Source: Bacteroidota bacterium (GTDB taxonomy: Bacteria > Bacteroidota > Bacteroidia > Bacteroidales > F082). From it: a stretch of 64,000 nt of DNA. Position 1 is the stretch's first letter. The number at the start of each line of letters is the position of its first letter. Positions 15,878 to 24,723 of this stretch are shown here, piece after piece. Both the position numbers and the translations under genes were made by a program. The stretch covers positions 1-64,000 of the forward strand of contig JACNJS010000066.1 in NCBI GenBank assembly GCA_014382445.1, given 5' to 3'. The notes under the pieces are model-generated. The model did no database searches. It had not been told where the DNA came from and worked only from the letters and a program-made list of their open reading frames with translations.

Positions 15878-17791
15878 CTATATATTGCTAACATTCCTCT
15901 TTACGAAATCGTTCAGCTCTTTTCCTACAAGAAGGTTTTTAGCCAACCTTGCAAGATCGTACATTTGTTTAACAATTCCGTCTTGCTTACCGGCATCTTC
16001 TTCATCCATTATTTTGGTTATTAGTGGATTGTTAGTATTTACGATCATTTCGAAAGTTTCCGGAAAGTTGCCCATACCCATCATCATTCCGCCACCTCCA
16101 ATTTTCTCCATATCTTTCATGCGACGCATAAATTCATTTTGAGTAATTGTTACAGGCATATCAGTTTCGCTAAGATTTTCAAATGCAACATGATAGGTTT
16201 CTTTGTTGATGTTGCGTTCTATTATTTCTTTAAGGGTTTCCTTTTGTTTATCATCTAATTTCGAAGGTGCTTCATCTTCCTTTGAAATTATCTTATCGAT
16301 TGTATTCGAATCAACACGGGCAAAGGTTGAATCTTTAAATTTTTGTTCAAGGGTATTAATAAGATGGCTATCCAGTACACCATCCATTAATAATACATCA
16401 TAACCACGTTCGGTGGCGCTTTCAATATAAGAGTATTGTTCATCTTTGTTTTTAGCATATAAATAAACCAGCTTCTTGTCTTTGTCTTTTTGAGTTTTTT
16501 CAATAGTCTTTTTATATTCAGCAAAGGTGAAATATTTACCTTCCACATTTTTCAGAAGGGCAAACTTTTCAGCTTTTTCATAAAACTTCTCTTCAGATAT
16601 CATTCCATATGCAATAAATATTTTTATGTCGTCCCATTTTTTCTCAAACGATTCGCGATCTTTTTTAAATAGTTCAGCAAGTTTATCAGCAACTTTACGC
16701 ATTATATAACTCGATATTTTCTTTACATTTCCATCACTTTGAAGATACGAACGGCTAACGTTAAGAGGTATATCAGGAGAGTCGATTACACCATGCAATA
16801 ATGTAAGAAAGTCAGGAACAATACCTTCAACTGAATCGGTAACAAATACCTGGTTACTATAAAGTTGAATTTTGTTTCGCTGCATTTCGTAATCCTTTTT
16901 AACTTTAGGGAAATAAAGTATTCCAGTTAGGTTAAAAGGATAATCCACGTTTAAATGAATGTGAAATAGTGGCTCCTCAAATGAGTATGGATAAAGCTCT
17001 CGATAAAAGTTTTTGTAGTCTTCATCTGTCGCTTCGCTTGGTTTTTTCTTCCAAAGAGGATTTGTATTATTGATAATTTTTGGCTTTTCAACTTCTTTTG
17101 TTTCCTGATTGCCGTCTTTATCTTTTTTGCCTTCAATTGGCTCTTGTATTTTTTTAGTTCCAAACTGAATTGGAACAGGTAAGAATTTACAGTATTTAGT
17201 TAACAGTTCGTTTATTTTATAGTTTTCCAGAAACTCTTTGTTTTCGTCGTCAATATGAAGTATAACTTCGGTACCACGATCATCTTTTTCAATTTCTTCT
17301 AACGAGAAGTCGGGACTGCCATCGCATTCCCACCTTACAGCTTTGGTTTGCCCACCTTTTTTATAGGTTTTAGTTTTTATTTCAACCTTATCTGAAACCA
17401 TAAAAGACGAATAGAAACCTAAACCAAAGTGTCCTATAATATTGTTCTGTTCAGCTTCGCTTTTAGTTTTAAATTTCTTTACGAAATCTTCGGCACTTGA
17501 AAAAGCAATCTGGTTGATATACTTTTTAACTTCATCGCCTGTCATACCCAGCCCACGATCGCGGACAGTTATTGTTTTTTTCTTCTTGTCAACTTCAACA
17601 AGAATTGTAAGATCACCTAATTCCCCGGTAAATTTACCAAGAGAAGCCAGTGTTTTTAATTTTTGAGAAGCATCCGTAGCATTTGAAATTAGCTCACGCA
17701 AAAATATCTCATGATCTGAGTAGAGGAACTTTTTAATTATTGGAAAAATGTCCTCAGTTTTAATATCTATTTTGCCTTTCTGTACAGTCAT
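15878..17791 (-). CDS. htpG: Chaperone HtpG (Hsp90)
   Basis: Bacterial Hsp90, an ATP-dependent cytoplasmic chaperone. The N-terminal ATPase domain shows FLRELISNATDASQKL (about 29-44), VRDRGLGMTGDEV (about 76-88) and NIIGHFGLGFYSSFMVSDKV (about 115-134); the middle domain includes LFHIHLNVDYPFNLTGILYF (about 275-294) and NVSRSYLQSD (about 350). It ends with a short dimerisation domain containing RLAKNLLVGKELNDFVKR. A charged linker (KKDKDGNQETKEVEKPK, about 218-236) separates the first two domains, as in Bacteroidota homologues. At 637 residues the length is normal. No exact TAnnTTTG box is seen upstream. Confidence 0.97.
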   Translation of the reverse strand: MTVQKGKIDIKTEDIFPIIKKFLYSDHEIFLRELISNATDASQKLKTLASLGKFTGELGDLTILVEVDKKKKTITVRDRGLGMTGDEVKKYINQIAFSSAEDFVKKFKTKSEAEQNNIIGHFGLGFYSSFMVSDKVEIKTKTYKKGGQTKAVRWECDGSPDFSLEEIEKDDRGTEVILHIDDENKEFLENYKINELLTKYCKFLPVPIQFGTKKIQEPIEGKKDKDGNQETKEVEKPKIINNTNPLWKKKPSEATDEDYKNFYRELYPYSFEEPLFHIHLNVDYPFNLTGILYFPKVKKDYEMQRNKIQLYSNQVFVTDSVEGIVPDFLTLLHGVIDSPDIPLNVSRSYLQSDGNVKKISSYIMRKVADKLAELFKKDRESFEKKWDDIKIFIAYGMISEEKFYEKAEKFALLKNVEGKYFTFAEYKKTIEKTQKDKDKKLVYLYAKNKDEQYSYIESATERGYDVLLMDGVLDSHLINTLEQKFKDSTFARVDSNTIDKIISKEDEAPSKLDDKQKETLKEIIERNINKETYHVAFENLSETDMPVTITQNEFMRRMKDMEKIGGGGMMMGMGNFPETFEMIVNTNNPLITKIMDEEDAGKQDGIVKQMYDLARLAKNLLVGKELNDFVKRNVSNI

Positions 17792-17871
17792 TGTAAATAA
17801 ATTTTATTATTTGGTTACCCAAATATCAAAGCATGTGCCAATGACAGGCAGGTGACAAAATGTCTATTTTG

Positions 17872-19314
17872 TTACTTGAGTTTGCGCGGGTGTTTACCTT
17901 TAGCCCAATGCTCTTCAATTTCCTCCAATGTATGTCCCTTTGTTTCAGGCATATAAAAGTATGTGAATATTAATCCTCCAACTCCTACAGCAGCAAACAA
18001 CCAGAATGCACCTGCTGGATTTGAGTTCTGAAGACCATCGGTTGTAGTGATTTCGGTTCCGGGAATTGTAAGCACTTTTGTAAGTGTTAAAAATGTTTTG
18101 GCAACTATAAAGTTAAACAACCAATTAGAAAAAGTAGCTATGCTCATTGCAATTCCTCTAATCCTCAACGGATATATTTCTGATATAATTAACCATGCAA
18201 TCGGCCCCAGACTGATAGCAAAAAAAGCTATGTAAATAACAACGCTGCCAACTGAAATCCATTTTAATGATGAGCCTAGTACTTCAGCTTGATTAAACGC
18301 GATGCCCATTATAGTTAAGGCAACTACCATACCTCCCAATCCAAGAAATGTTAGAGGTCTTCTGCCCCAACGGTCGATGAGCCATATTGCTACAATTGTG
18401 AAAAGTATATTAACAATACCTACCAAAGTAGTTGCTAAAATTGGAGCAAAATCACCTTCAAAACCTGCAATCTGGAAAATAGTAGGTGCATAGTAAATTA
18501 CGGTGTTAATTCCTGTGAACTGTTGAAAAAACATTAACCCTATTCCAATTATCAAAGCAGGACGCAACCAAGGTTGCAGTAGTTCGATAATTGATATTTT
18601 GTTTTTTGCTTCAGAAGTTATAATTTGTTTAATTGAATCAATTTCATTTTGAATATTATCAGGTTCCAATGTTTTTTCCAATGCTAATCTTGCAGCATCA
18701 TCTTTTCCTTTGCTTAATAACCATCTGGGTGTATCCGGTAAAAAAAACATACCAATCCCTAACACCAAAGCAGGTAGTACACCTACAATGAACATCCAGC
18801 GCCAGCCTTCAGGAGTTTCCGCAAACCCAAGGTCAACAAGATATGAAACAAAAATTCCGATCGTAATGGCAAGCTGATTCAGTGAAACTAATGCTCCACG
18901 TATTTTTTTCGGGGAAATTTCGGAGATATACAAGGGTACAGTAAAAGATGCAACCCCGATAGCTAAACCTATAATAACCCGTCCGGTAATTATCCAGGTT
19001 ACATCGGGAGCAAAACCCGAAATTGAGGAGCCAAGTAAAAATATTATTGCAGTGGCAATGATTATTTTTTTACGGCCGAACCTGTCAGCAAGCCTGCCAC
19101 TGATTAAGGCCCCTGCCATTGCACCAATAAGAACAACACTTACAACCCATTCCTGTAACTCCGGTGCCATTTGTAAAGCTCCCGGTTCTGCAAATTGAGT
19201 TTTAATAAGTAGTAATGCACCAGATATTACACCGGTGTCGTATCCAAACAATAAACCACCAAAAGCAGCTATCGTTGCTACGAAATAAACATGTTTATTA
19301 ATCTTTTTATCCAT
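17872..19314 (-). CDS. Sugar porter family MFS transporter (proton-coupled)
   Basis: Twelve-helix inner membrane permease of the sugar porter family, likely importing a hexose or pentose with protons (XylE/GalP-like). Family signatures: GGLLFGYDTGVISGAL (about 19-34), GRLADRFGRKKI (about 73-84), the block after helix 6 with PDTPRWLLSKGK (about 192-203), QQFTGINTVIYYAPTIF (about 262-278), IDRWGRRPL (about 312-320) and the terminal PETKGHTLEEIEEHW (about 457-471). At 480 residues it is typical. No sugar-catabolic gene lies next to it, so the substrate cannot be named. A TAAATTTG box lies upstream at 19346-19353. Confidence 0.92.
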   Translation of the reverse strand: MDKKINKHVYFVATIAAFGGLLFGYDTGVISGALLLIKTQFAEPGALQMAPELQEWVVSVVLIGAMAGALISGRLADRFGRKKIIIATAIIFLLGSSISGFAPDVTWIITGRVIIGLAIGVASFTVPLYISEISPKKIRGALVSLNQLAITIGIFVSYLVDLGFAETPEGWRWMFIVGVLPALVLGIGMFFLPDTPRWLLSKGKDDAARLALEKTLEPDNIQNEIDSIKQIITSEAKNKISIIELLQPWLRPALIIGIGLMFFQQFTGINTVIYYAPTIFQIAGFEGDFAPILATTLVGIVNILFTIVAIWLIDRWGRRPLTFLGLGGMVVALTIMGIAFNQAEVLGSSLKWISVGSVVIYIAFFAISLGPIAWLIISEIYPLRIRGIAMSIATFSNWLFNFIVAKTFLTLTKVLTIPGTEITTTDGLQNSNPAGAFWLFAAVGVGGLIFTYFYMPETKGHTLEEIEEHWAKGKHPRKLK

Positions 19315-19345
19315 GGTCGATTTTTTATTTTAGAGTATATTTTGT

Positions 19346-19353
19346 CAAATTTA
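19346..19353 (-). promoter_or_regulatory. -7 promoter box (TAAATTTG) for the sugar transporter
   Basis: Exact TAnnTTTG match on the minus strand, 31 bases upstream of the transporter ATG. Confidence 0.5.
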
Positions 19354-19427
19354 ATAAAATATATCATTACCTAATAGTCATATTTTCTTGTAATGAGTAT
19401 TTATTGGTCTCATTCGTTAGTACCATG

Positions 19428-19642
19428 CCGGTTTACCCGCTGAAGGAGGGCAGGCAGGTATGCACTTTTAGTGCAAGACGTTCAGTTTCTATAAATTTCA
19501 TTGTTTCAAGTCGGAAGTTTGAAGCCTGAAGTAACAACTTCTGACTTCTAACTTCTGGTTTCCGTCCATGATTAGGTAATCTCAAAACGAACTTCATTCG
19601 TGCAATAAACCTATGGTACTTTTAGTTCATAGTGGTTTATTT
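19428..19642. repeat. Composite intergenic repeat, copy 2
   Basis: Occupies most of the 365-base gap between the sugar transporter and the flavodoxin/ferredoxin gene; no gene is seen there. It holds the 27-bp core (19428-19454) in the reverse orientation to copy 1, then the shared flank CAGGTATGCACTTTTAGTGC and TTCAGTTTCTATAAATTTCA, a heptad array (19510-19565), and the shared end CATAGTGGTTTATTT (19628-19642). Both copies end next to the 3' end of a minus-strand gene. Confidence 0.75.
19510..19565. repeat. Symmetric heptad array, second locus
   Basis: Eight seven-base units in one phase: GTCGGAA, GTTTGAA, GCCTGAA, GTAACAA, CTTCTGA, CTTCTAA, CTTCTGG, TTTCCGT. As in copy 1, GAA-type units on the left are opposed by CTTC-type units on the right. 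Confidence 0.75.
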
Positions 19643-19679
19643 ATTTAGTCCATAAGCCACACATCACTGATACTATATT

Positions 19680-20804
19680 TTAAGTTTTGTTTACGTTTTT
19701 CGGTGCTTTATATCTTCTCCAAAAACGATATGTTGTAAGTGATGTGTATTTAATTATCTTGTTAAAAAATTTGAACTTCATTAACTTATGGACAATTTTG
19801 TAGGATCCAAAAACCAGAGAAAAGCTTAAAATAATATATAGAATGTAATAGATAAGACCCTTCGTTAAGTTTTCAGCATTTGTATAATTGGATATGAATT
19901 TTAAAATAATTAATGGGAGGATTGACAAAGCAAACCACCAAATTGGGATAACAAGGCCATGTGGAGTTTCAATGGCACGTTGCTTACAATTATTCATGCA
20001 TTGCATACAACTTTCGCATCTGTAAGTCCAGTAGGGTTTATCATCAATTATTTTTATAGCATTAACCGGACAGTTTTCAACACAAATCCAGCATTGGTTG
20101 CAGGCGTTGGTTGCAATAAATGTTTTTGAAAGCATAAACCGTCCGAAAAAATAGTAGCCCATCGAAACCGGACTTATGGCAAGGTCAACAGGCAACTCCC
20201 ACAATCCTCTAAATATCTTTTTCCCCGATAGAATCTTTCTTGAAAAATTAAGTGTAATTCGTTTGCACCTGACAAATATAGAAAACACCACCTTTTCTTT
20301 TAATCCCGGATGTATAGATATCCAGTTTGAGGGAAGGTCGATTGAACGATACCCAAAAAGTTTATATCCCTTTATTATCATCATTAACGCCGGCAATAGT
20401 AATGCAAGGCCGCTTAGCCCGGGTGCAAATAACTTGCTGATCTTCATTCCGGCGCGCGTATTTAAAACAAAAAATTTGTTTCCGTGTACTGCTCTGGGAA
20501 ATCTTGTTATAAATTTTAATATAATTGGCGGAGCATTGAAACCATGTGTTGGATAACAGAAACCAATAATTGTTTTTTTTGTAATTTCAATATTGGTTGA
20601 CTGTTCGTGCTTGGCTATGTTAATTAATTGTGTTTTAATATTTTTGGATTCAGCATATTCAATAATCCATCTCGCAACCTGACTTGCATTGCCGGTTCCT
20701 GAGAAGTACCAGATTATTAATTTATCAAATTTTTTTGGATCCAAAACTGAAAAAGTTATGAGCGATTGAAGAAGTAAATTTAGTAAAATTAATATCTTAG
20801 CCAT
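19680..20804 (-). CDS. EFR1-type flavodoxin/ferredoxin fusion membrane protein
   Basis: Redox protein that joins a flavodoxin-like domain to a 2x[4Fe-4S] ferredoxin domain. The FMN phosphate loop is FSGTGNASQVARW (about 34-46); the two cluster motifs are CNQCWICVENCPVNAIKI (about 230) and CESCMQCMNNCKQRAI (about 255); the C-terminal part has two hydrophobic helices (about 285-305 and 318-345). No catalytic role is established for such proteins. The longest reading begins only five bases from the start codon of the divergent DUF554 gene. The flavodoxin strand starts near residue 29, and a TTG at residue 21 would give a more usual N-terminus and more room for promoters, so the true start is uncertain. 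Confidence 0.78.
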   Translation of the reverse strand: MAKILILLNLLLQSLITFSVLDPKKFDKLIIWYFSGTGNASQVARWIIEYAESKNIKTQLINIAKHEQSTNIEITKKTIIGFCYPTHGFNAPPIILKFITRFPRAVHGNKFFVLNTRAGMKISKLFAPGLSGLALLLPALMMIIKGYKLFGYRSIDLPSNWISIHPGLKEKVVFSIFVRCKRITLNFSRKILSGKKIFRGLWELPVDLAISPVSMGYYFFGRFMLSKTFIATNACNQCWICVENCPVNAIKIIDDKPYWTYRCESCMQCMNNCKQRAIETPHGLVIPIWWFALSILPLIILKFISNYTNAENLTKGLIYYILYIILSFSLVFGSYKIVHKLMKFKFFNKIIKYTSLTTYRFWRRYKAPKNVNKT

Positions 20805-20809
20805 TAATT

Positions 20810-21499
20810 ATGATAGGAACATTTGTAAATGTTATAGCAATTATTGCAGGTGGTGCACTCGGATTATTTTTAAATAATCGGTTGCCAGATAGGTTTATCA
20901 CCATTTTTTTTCAGGTGATCGGGATTTTTACTTTGTTTTTAGGCATGTCGATGGCACTCGAAACAACCCACGTACTACATATGATTATTGCTTTGATATT
21001 GGGAGCGCTTGTAGGAGAAGCGCTGCAACTTCAAAAAGGGGCCGAGCACATTAGCAGTTTTCTAAAATCAAAACTTAAAATTGGAAATGAAAAATTTACC
21101 GAAGGACTATTAACAGCATTTTTACTATACTGTATGGGCTCGCTTACCATATTAGGAGCAATTGAAGAAGGTATGGGAGGAAGCCCGAAACTATTGTATA
21201 TCAAATCATTGATGGATGGAGTTTCGTCAATTGCCTTGGCTTCTGGTTTGGGAGTAGGAGTTCTTTTTTCAGTCGTCCCTTTATTTATTTATCAGGGAGG
21301 GATAACATTATTTGCATCCTGGTTTGGTGATTTTTTCCCTACTATTATGATCACGGAAATGTCAGCTGTGGGAGGTATACTATTAATTGGAATGAGCCTT
21401 AATATACTCAATATTAAGAAAATAAATGTTATGAATATGTTACCATCGCTGATTATGATCATAATATTGTTGTGGCTTTTTCCTGAAATCAGTATTTAG
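20810..21499 (+). CDS. DUF554-family membrane protein
   Basis: Polytopic membrane protein of the DUF554 (YdfK-like) family, which has no established function. It begins with the typical MIGTFVNVIAIIAGGALGLF, with small-residue-rich helices, and shows ALILGALVGEALQLQ (about 58-72) and FLLYCMGSLTILGAIEEGMGG (about 105-125), both family hallmarks. At 229 residues the length is normal and six to seven helices are predicted by eye. Its ATG lies five bases from the start of the divergent flavodoxin/ferredoxin gene. Confidence 0.88.
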   Translation: MIGTFVNVIAIIAGGALGLFLNNRLPDRFITIFFQVIGIFTLFLGMSMALETTHVLHMIIALILGALVGEALQLQKGAEHISSFLKSKLKIGNEKFTEGLLTAFLLYCMGSLTILGAIEEGMGGSPKLLYIKSLMDGVSSIALASGLGVGVLFSVVPLFIYQGGITLFASWFGDFFPTIMITEMSAVGGILLIGMSLNILNIKKINVMNMLPSLIMIIILLWLFPEISI

Positions 21500-21578
21500 T
21501 TTTTTTCAATCTATGATCTTTCCGAATTCGTGGTGAAATATAGAATATCAATTACGAAAATTGAATTAGAAATTATAC

Positions 21579-21586
21579 TAACTTTG
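21579..21586 (+). promoter_or_regulatory. -7 promoter box (TAACTTTG) for clpS
   Basis: Exact TAnnTTTG match, 22 bases upstream of the clpS start codon. Confidence 0.55.
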
Positions 21587-21608
21587 CTTCGATTATACAA
21601 CAAATAAA

Positions 21609-21890
21609 ATGCAAATGGGATCTAAGGAGAAAACATCGGTTACTCCTGACTTAAACGAAAGCATTGAATGTGGTAAGAAACTAGTACTTTATAATGACGA
21701 CTTCAATTCTTTCGATTTTATTATTAAATCGTTAGTTGAAGTTTGTAAGCATGATATACTGCAGGCCGAAAGTTGTGCAATGATTGCTCATTATACAGGG
21801 AAATGTCATATTAAAAATGGAACAATTAATGATCTCAGACCTTTATATGTTGAAATGACAAACCGACAAATAACAGTTGAATTAGTGTGA
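21609..21890 (+). CDS. clpS: ATP-dependent Clp protease adaptor ClpS
   Basis: Adaptor that hands N-degron substrates to the ClpA/ClpC unfoldase. The 93-residue protein has a flexible N-terminal tail (about 1-22) and the core KLVLYNDDFNSFDFIIKSLV (about 24-43) with the Asn-Asp pair that binds the substrate amino group, and AMIAHYTGKCHIKNG (about 57-71) with the histidine that lines the same pocket. The ATG at 21609 is followed by a second ATG two codons later; either could be used. Divergence from E. coli ClpS is in the usual range for Bacteroidota. No clpA lies nearby. Confidence 0.9.
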   Translation: MQMGSKEKTSVTPDLNESIECGKKLVLYNDDFNSFDFIIKSLVEVCKHDILQAESCAMIAHYTGKCHIKNGTINDLRPLYVEMTNRQITVELV

Positions 21891-21909
21891 TAGATAAAAA
21901 TTATCTCTT

Positions 21910-22377
21910 ATGTGGACAGTAATTGTAATTTTAATACTTGTAGGCATTCTCATGATGATTCTTGAGATTATCGTCATTCCGGGTTCCGGAGTTGCTGGTA
22001 TCCTTGGCTTCGTTTTAATGGCAATAGGTATCTGGCTTGCATATTCCAGGCAGGGAGTTGAGGCAGGCCATATCACTCTGGGGGTAACTGCTGCTGTAAA
22101 TATTATCGGCCTGATTCTTACTTTGCGATCTAAAACATGGAAGAAGGCTATGTTGAATACAGTTAATACAGGAAAAGTAAATGAAATTAAGAGCGGTGAG
22201 CTGAAAGTTGGTGAAGTTGGAACTACTATATCAAGATGTGCTCCTATGGGCAAAGCTAAGTTTAATAATACTTTCTACGAAGTAAGTACTTTGTCGGAAT
22301 TTATCGATCAGGAGCAGAAAATTGAAATAATCAGGATTACAGGAAATAAAATATTTATAAAAAAAATTAATAATTAA
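21910..22377 (+). CDS. NfeD-like membrane protein
   Basis: Short NfeD-family protein. Residues about 1-80 form three hydrophobic segments ([20 protein letters not shown] is the first), and the C-terminal part (about 95-155) is the soluble OB-fold NfeD domain with [20 protein letters not shown]. The protease domain present in long NfeD proteins is absent. It lies two bases upstream of floA; NfeD and flotillins are often paired and are thought to organise membrane microdomains. Confidence 0.88.
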   Translation: MWTVIVILILVGILMMILEIIVIPGSGVAGILGFVLMAIGIWLAYSRQGVEAGHITLGVTAAVNIIGLILTLRSKTWKKAMLNTVNTGKVNEIKSGELKVGEVGTTISRCAPMGKAKFNNTFYEVSTLSEFIDQEQKIEIIRITGNKIFIKKINN

Positions 22378-22379
22378 TC

Positions 22380-23366
22380 ATGGAAAATGTTTATTTACTT
22401 CTAGCAATTGGTATTGGGTCACTATTTTTGCTTTGGATTCTTTTTTACTTTGTCCCGGTAGGTTTATGGTTTACTGCACTCGTATCTGATGTGCGGATTT
22501 CTTTATTACAGCTAGTGCTGATGAGGTGGAGGAAAGTGCCACCACGTGTTATTGTAGGTAGTTTAATTACATCTACTAAAGCTGGCCTTCGGTTGAGGCG
22601 TGATGATTTGGAAGCACATTACCTTGCAGGAGGTCATGTCCAGGCAGTAGTGAATGCTCTCATATCCGCTGATAAAGCTAATATTGCTCTCGACTTTAAA
22701 ACAGCAACAGCAATTGACCTTGCTGGACGTGATGTTCTGGAAGCTGTGCAAATGTCGGTAAACCCGAAAGTTATCGATACAAAAAAAATTGCTGCGGTAG
22801 CAAAAGATGGGATTCAGTTAATAGCTATGGCCAGAGTTACAGTAAGGGCTAATATCGCCCAACTTGTAGGAGGTGCCGGTGAAGAAACAGTACTTGCACG
22901 TGTTGGTGAAGGTATAGTTTCGTCAATTGGATCTGCCGATTCACATAAAGCCGTACTAGAAAACCCCGACAGTATTTCTAAGGTAGTACTGAGTAAAGGC
23001 CTTGATTCGGGAACTGCCTTCGAAATTCTTTCAATTGATATTGCTGATATCGATATTGGTAAGAATATAGGTGCCGAGCTTCAGATGGACCAGGCTAATG
23101 CAGATAAAAACATTGCGCAAGCCAAAGCTGAGGAAAGAAGAGCCATGGCAGTTGCTCATGAGCAGGAAATGAAAGCCAAAGCCCAGGAATCACGTGCTAA
23201 TGTTATTCAGGCTGAAGCAGAAATACCAAAAGCAATTGCCGAAGCTTTCCGCTCAGGTAATCTTGGTATTATGGATTATTACAAGTTTAAAAATATTCAG
23301 GCTGATACCACTATGCGCGAGTCAATTGCGGATAATCCGACAATTGAAGATGAAAGAGCAGAATAG
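22380..23366 (+). CDS. floA: Flotillin-like protein FloA
   Basis: Membrane scaffold protein of the FloA (UPF0365) family that gathers in lipid microdomains. An N-terminal hydrophobic hairpin (about 4-40) is followed by family-specific stretches [18 protein letters not shown] (about 55-72) and [21 protein letters not shown]-like sequence (about 155-175), and then a helical, Ala/Glu-rich C-terminal part ([20 protein letters not shown], about 245-265) for oligomerisation. At 328 residues it has the family length. It is coupled to the NfeD gene two bases upstream. Confidence 0.95.
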   Translation: MENVYLLLAIGIGSLFLLWILFYFVPVGLWFTALVSDVRISLLQLVLMRWRKVPPRVIVGSLITSTKAGLRLRRDDLEAHYLAGGHVQAVVNALISADKANIALDFKTATAIDLAGRDVLEAVQMSVNPKVIDTKKIAAVAKDGIQLIAMARVTVRANIAQLVGGAGEETVLARVGEGIVSSIGSADSHKAVLENPDSISKVVLSKGLDSGTAFEILSIDIADIDIGKNIGAELQMDQANADKNIAQAKAEERRAMAVAHEQEMKAKAQESRANVIQAEAEIPKAIAEAFRSGNLGIMDYYKFKNIQADTTMRESIADNPTIEDERAE

Positions 23367-23477
23367 CAAGTATTGATGCATCAGATATTAAGTTGGTTAT
23401 GGATATGCCAGTTGGACAGGTGATTGGTATATTCTATCCTGCTTTAGTTATTGTTTGATTGAGTCAATAATACATAA

Positions 23478-23509
23478 TTTGACATTGTTTATTCAATTTC
23501 ACTATCTTG
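23478..23509 (+). promoter_or_regulatory. Promoter of lpxD (TTTG - 21 - TATCTTG)
   Basis: A -33 TTTG at 23478-23481, a 21-base spacer, and TATCTTG (23503-23509; one T short of TAnnTTTG), 15 bases before the lpxD ATG. Confidence 0.55.
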
Positions 23510-23524
23510 CACCAAAATTTTTAA

Positions 23525-24550
23525 ATGAAGTTTACTGCACAACAAATAGCTGTTGCTCTTAATGGTACGGTTGAGGGCAATCCTAATATTGAGGTATTTA
23601 ATCTTTCAAAAATTGAAGAAGGAGAATCAGGGACACTGAGTTTTTTGGCTAATCCGAAATATACAAGCTATATCTATAGTACTAAAGCTTCTATTGTAAT
23701 TGTAAATAGTGACTTCAAAGCCGAAAAGCCAGTTACGGCAACTTTGATCAGGGTTAAAGATGCTTATTCATCATTTGCTACTTTATTAGAGATGTATCAG
23801 CAGTTAAAAGGAAAACGGATTGGTATTTCTGCTAAAGCAAGTATAGCACATAACGCTACAATTGGCAAAGATGCCTACATCGGCGATTTTGTGTCAATTG
23901 GCGAAAATACGGTAGTCGGTAATAATTGTGCCATTTATCCTAATTCAACAATAGGCTTTAATTGCAAAATTGGTAATGATTCAATTATTTATCCTGGAGT
24001 TAATGTTTATGATGATTGTATTATTGGGAATGATTGTACGCTACATGCTGGAGTTGTTATAGGGGCTGATGGATTTGGCTTTGCACCCCAGGATGATAAT
24101 AACTACCGAAAAGTACCCCAAATTGGAAATGTAATACTTGAAGATCGTGTTGAAATTGGTGCTAATACAACTATCGACAGAGCAACAGTAGGCTCAACAA
24201 TTATCCGCAAAGGAGCAAAAATTGATAACCTCATTCAAATAGCACATAATGTGGTGGTTGGTGAAAACACAGTTATAGCAGCACAAACCGGTATATCAGG
24301 CTCAACAAAGATTGGTAAAAATTGTATGATTGGAGGACAGGTTGGAATAATCGGCCACTTGGACATTGCTGATGGAGTTATGATAGCTGCACAATCAGGA
24401 GTTGGCAAAAGTATAACAGAAGAAAAATCTATTCATGAGGGTTCACCTGCATTCGCGATACGTGATTTTCAACGATCATATATTCATTTTCGTCGGTTCG
24501 ACAATATTGTTAAGCGATTAAATGAACTTGAATATAAACTTAATGAATAG
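23525..24550 (+). CDS. lpxD: UDP-3-O-(3-hydroxyacyl)glucosamine N-acyltransferase LpxD
   Basis: Third enzyme of lipid A synthesis; it transfers a hydroxyacyl chain from ACP to the 2-amino group of UDP-3-O-acyl-glucosamine. The N-terminal uridine-binding domain (about 1-100) includes [16 protein letters not shown]; the left-handed parallel beta-helix of hexapeptide repeats runs from about 105 to 310, with GADGFGFAP (about 180-188). Catalytic His241 (IAHNVV) and the second conserved His278 (GIIGHLD) are both present, 37 residues apart. At 341 residues it is normal. It heads the lpxD, lpxC-fabZ, lpxA, efp, lpxD-like cluster. Confidence 0.96.
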   Translation: MKFTAQQIAVALNGTVEGNPNIEVFNLSKIEEGESGTLSFLANPKYTSYIYSTKASIVIVNSDFKAEKPVTATLIRVKDAYSSFATLLEMYQQLKGKRIGISAKASIAHNATIGKDAYIGDFVSIGENTVVGNNCAIYPNSTIGFNCKIGNDSIIYPGVNVYDDCIIGNDCTLHAGVVIGADGFGFAPQDDNNYRKVPQIGNVILEDRVEIGANTTIDRATVGSTIIRKGAKIDNLIQIAHNVVVGENTVIAAQTGISGSTKIGKNCMIGGQVGIIGHLDIADGVMIAAQSGVGKSITEEKSIHEGSPAFAIRDFQRSYIHFRRFDNIVKRLNELEYKLNE

Positions 24551-24668
24551 CTCAATTAAAAACATGTTTGCACTTTATTTTGTACATAACTATTAACATT
24601 CAAATAATTCCGCTTAATCCTCATTTATTTTCAAAATAATGCAATAATAAAGGTTATGCAAATTTGAT

Positions 24669-24676
24669 TATTTTTG
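24669..24676 (+). promoter_or_regulatory. -7 promoter box (TATTTTTG) for lpxC-fabZ
   Basis: Exact TAnnTTTG match in the 173-base gap after lpxD, 47 bases upstream of the lpxC-fabZ ATG. It suggests that lpxC-fabZ has its own start of transcription as well as read-through from lpxD. Confidence 0.45.
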
Positions 24677-24723
24677 CGAACTTCCATCTCGATGGTTTTC
24701 GGGTTGAAAAATCAATTTACTAA

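Noticed and set aside
17826-17840. Sigma-54-like sequence TGGCACATGCTTTGA upstream of htpG on the minus strand
   Set aside because: The -24 half is good, but the -12 element has GA rather than GC, and it is a single near match in a window this size; no activator gene is near.
24551-24723. Riboswitch or attenuator between lpxD and lpxC-fabZ
   Set aside because: No conserved aptamer-like stems seen; the only clear signal is a -7 promoter box.
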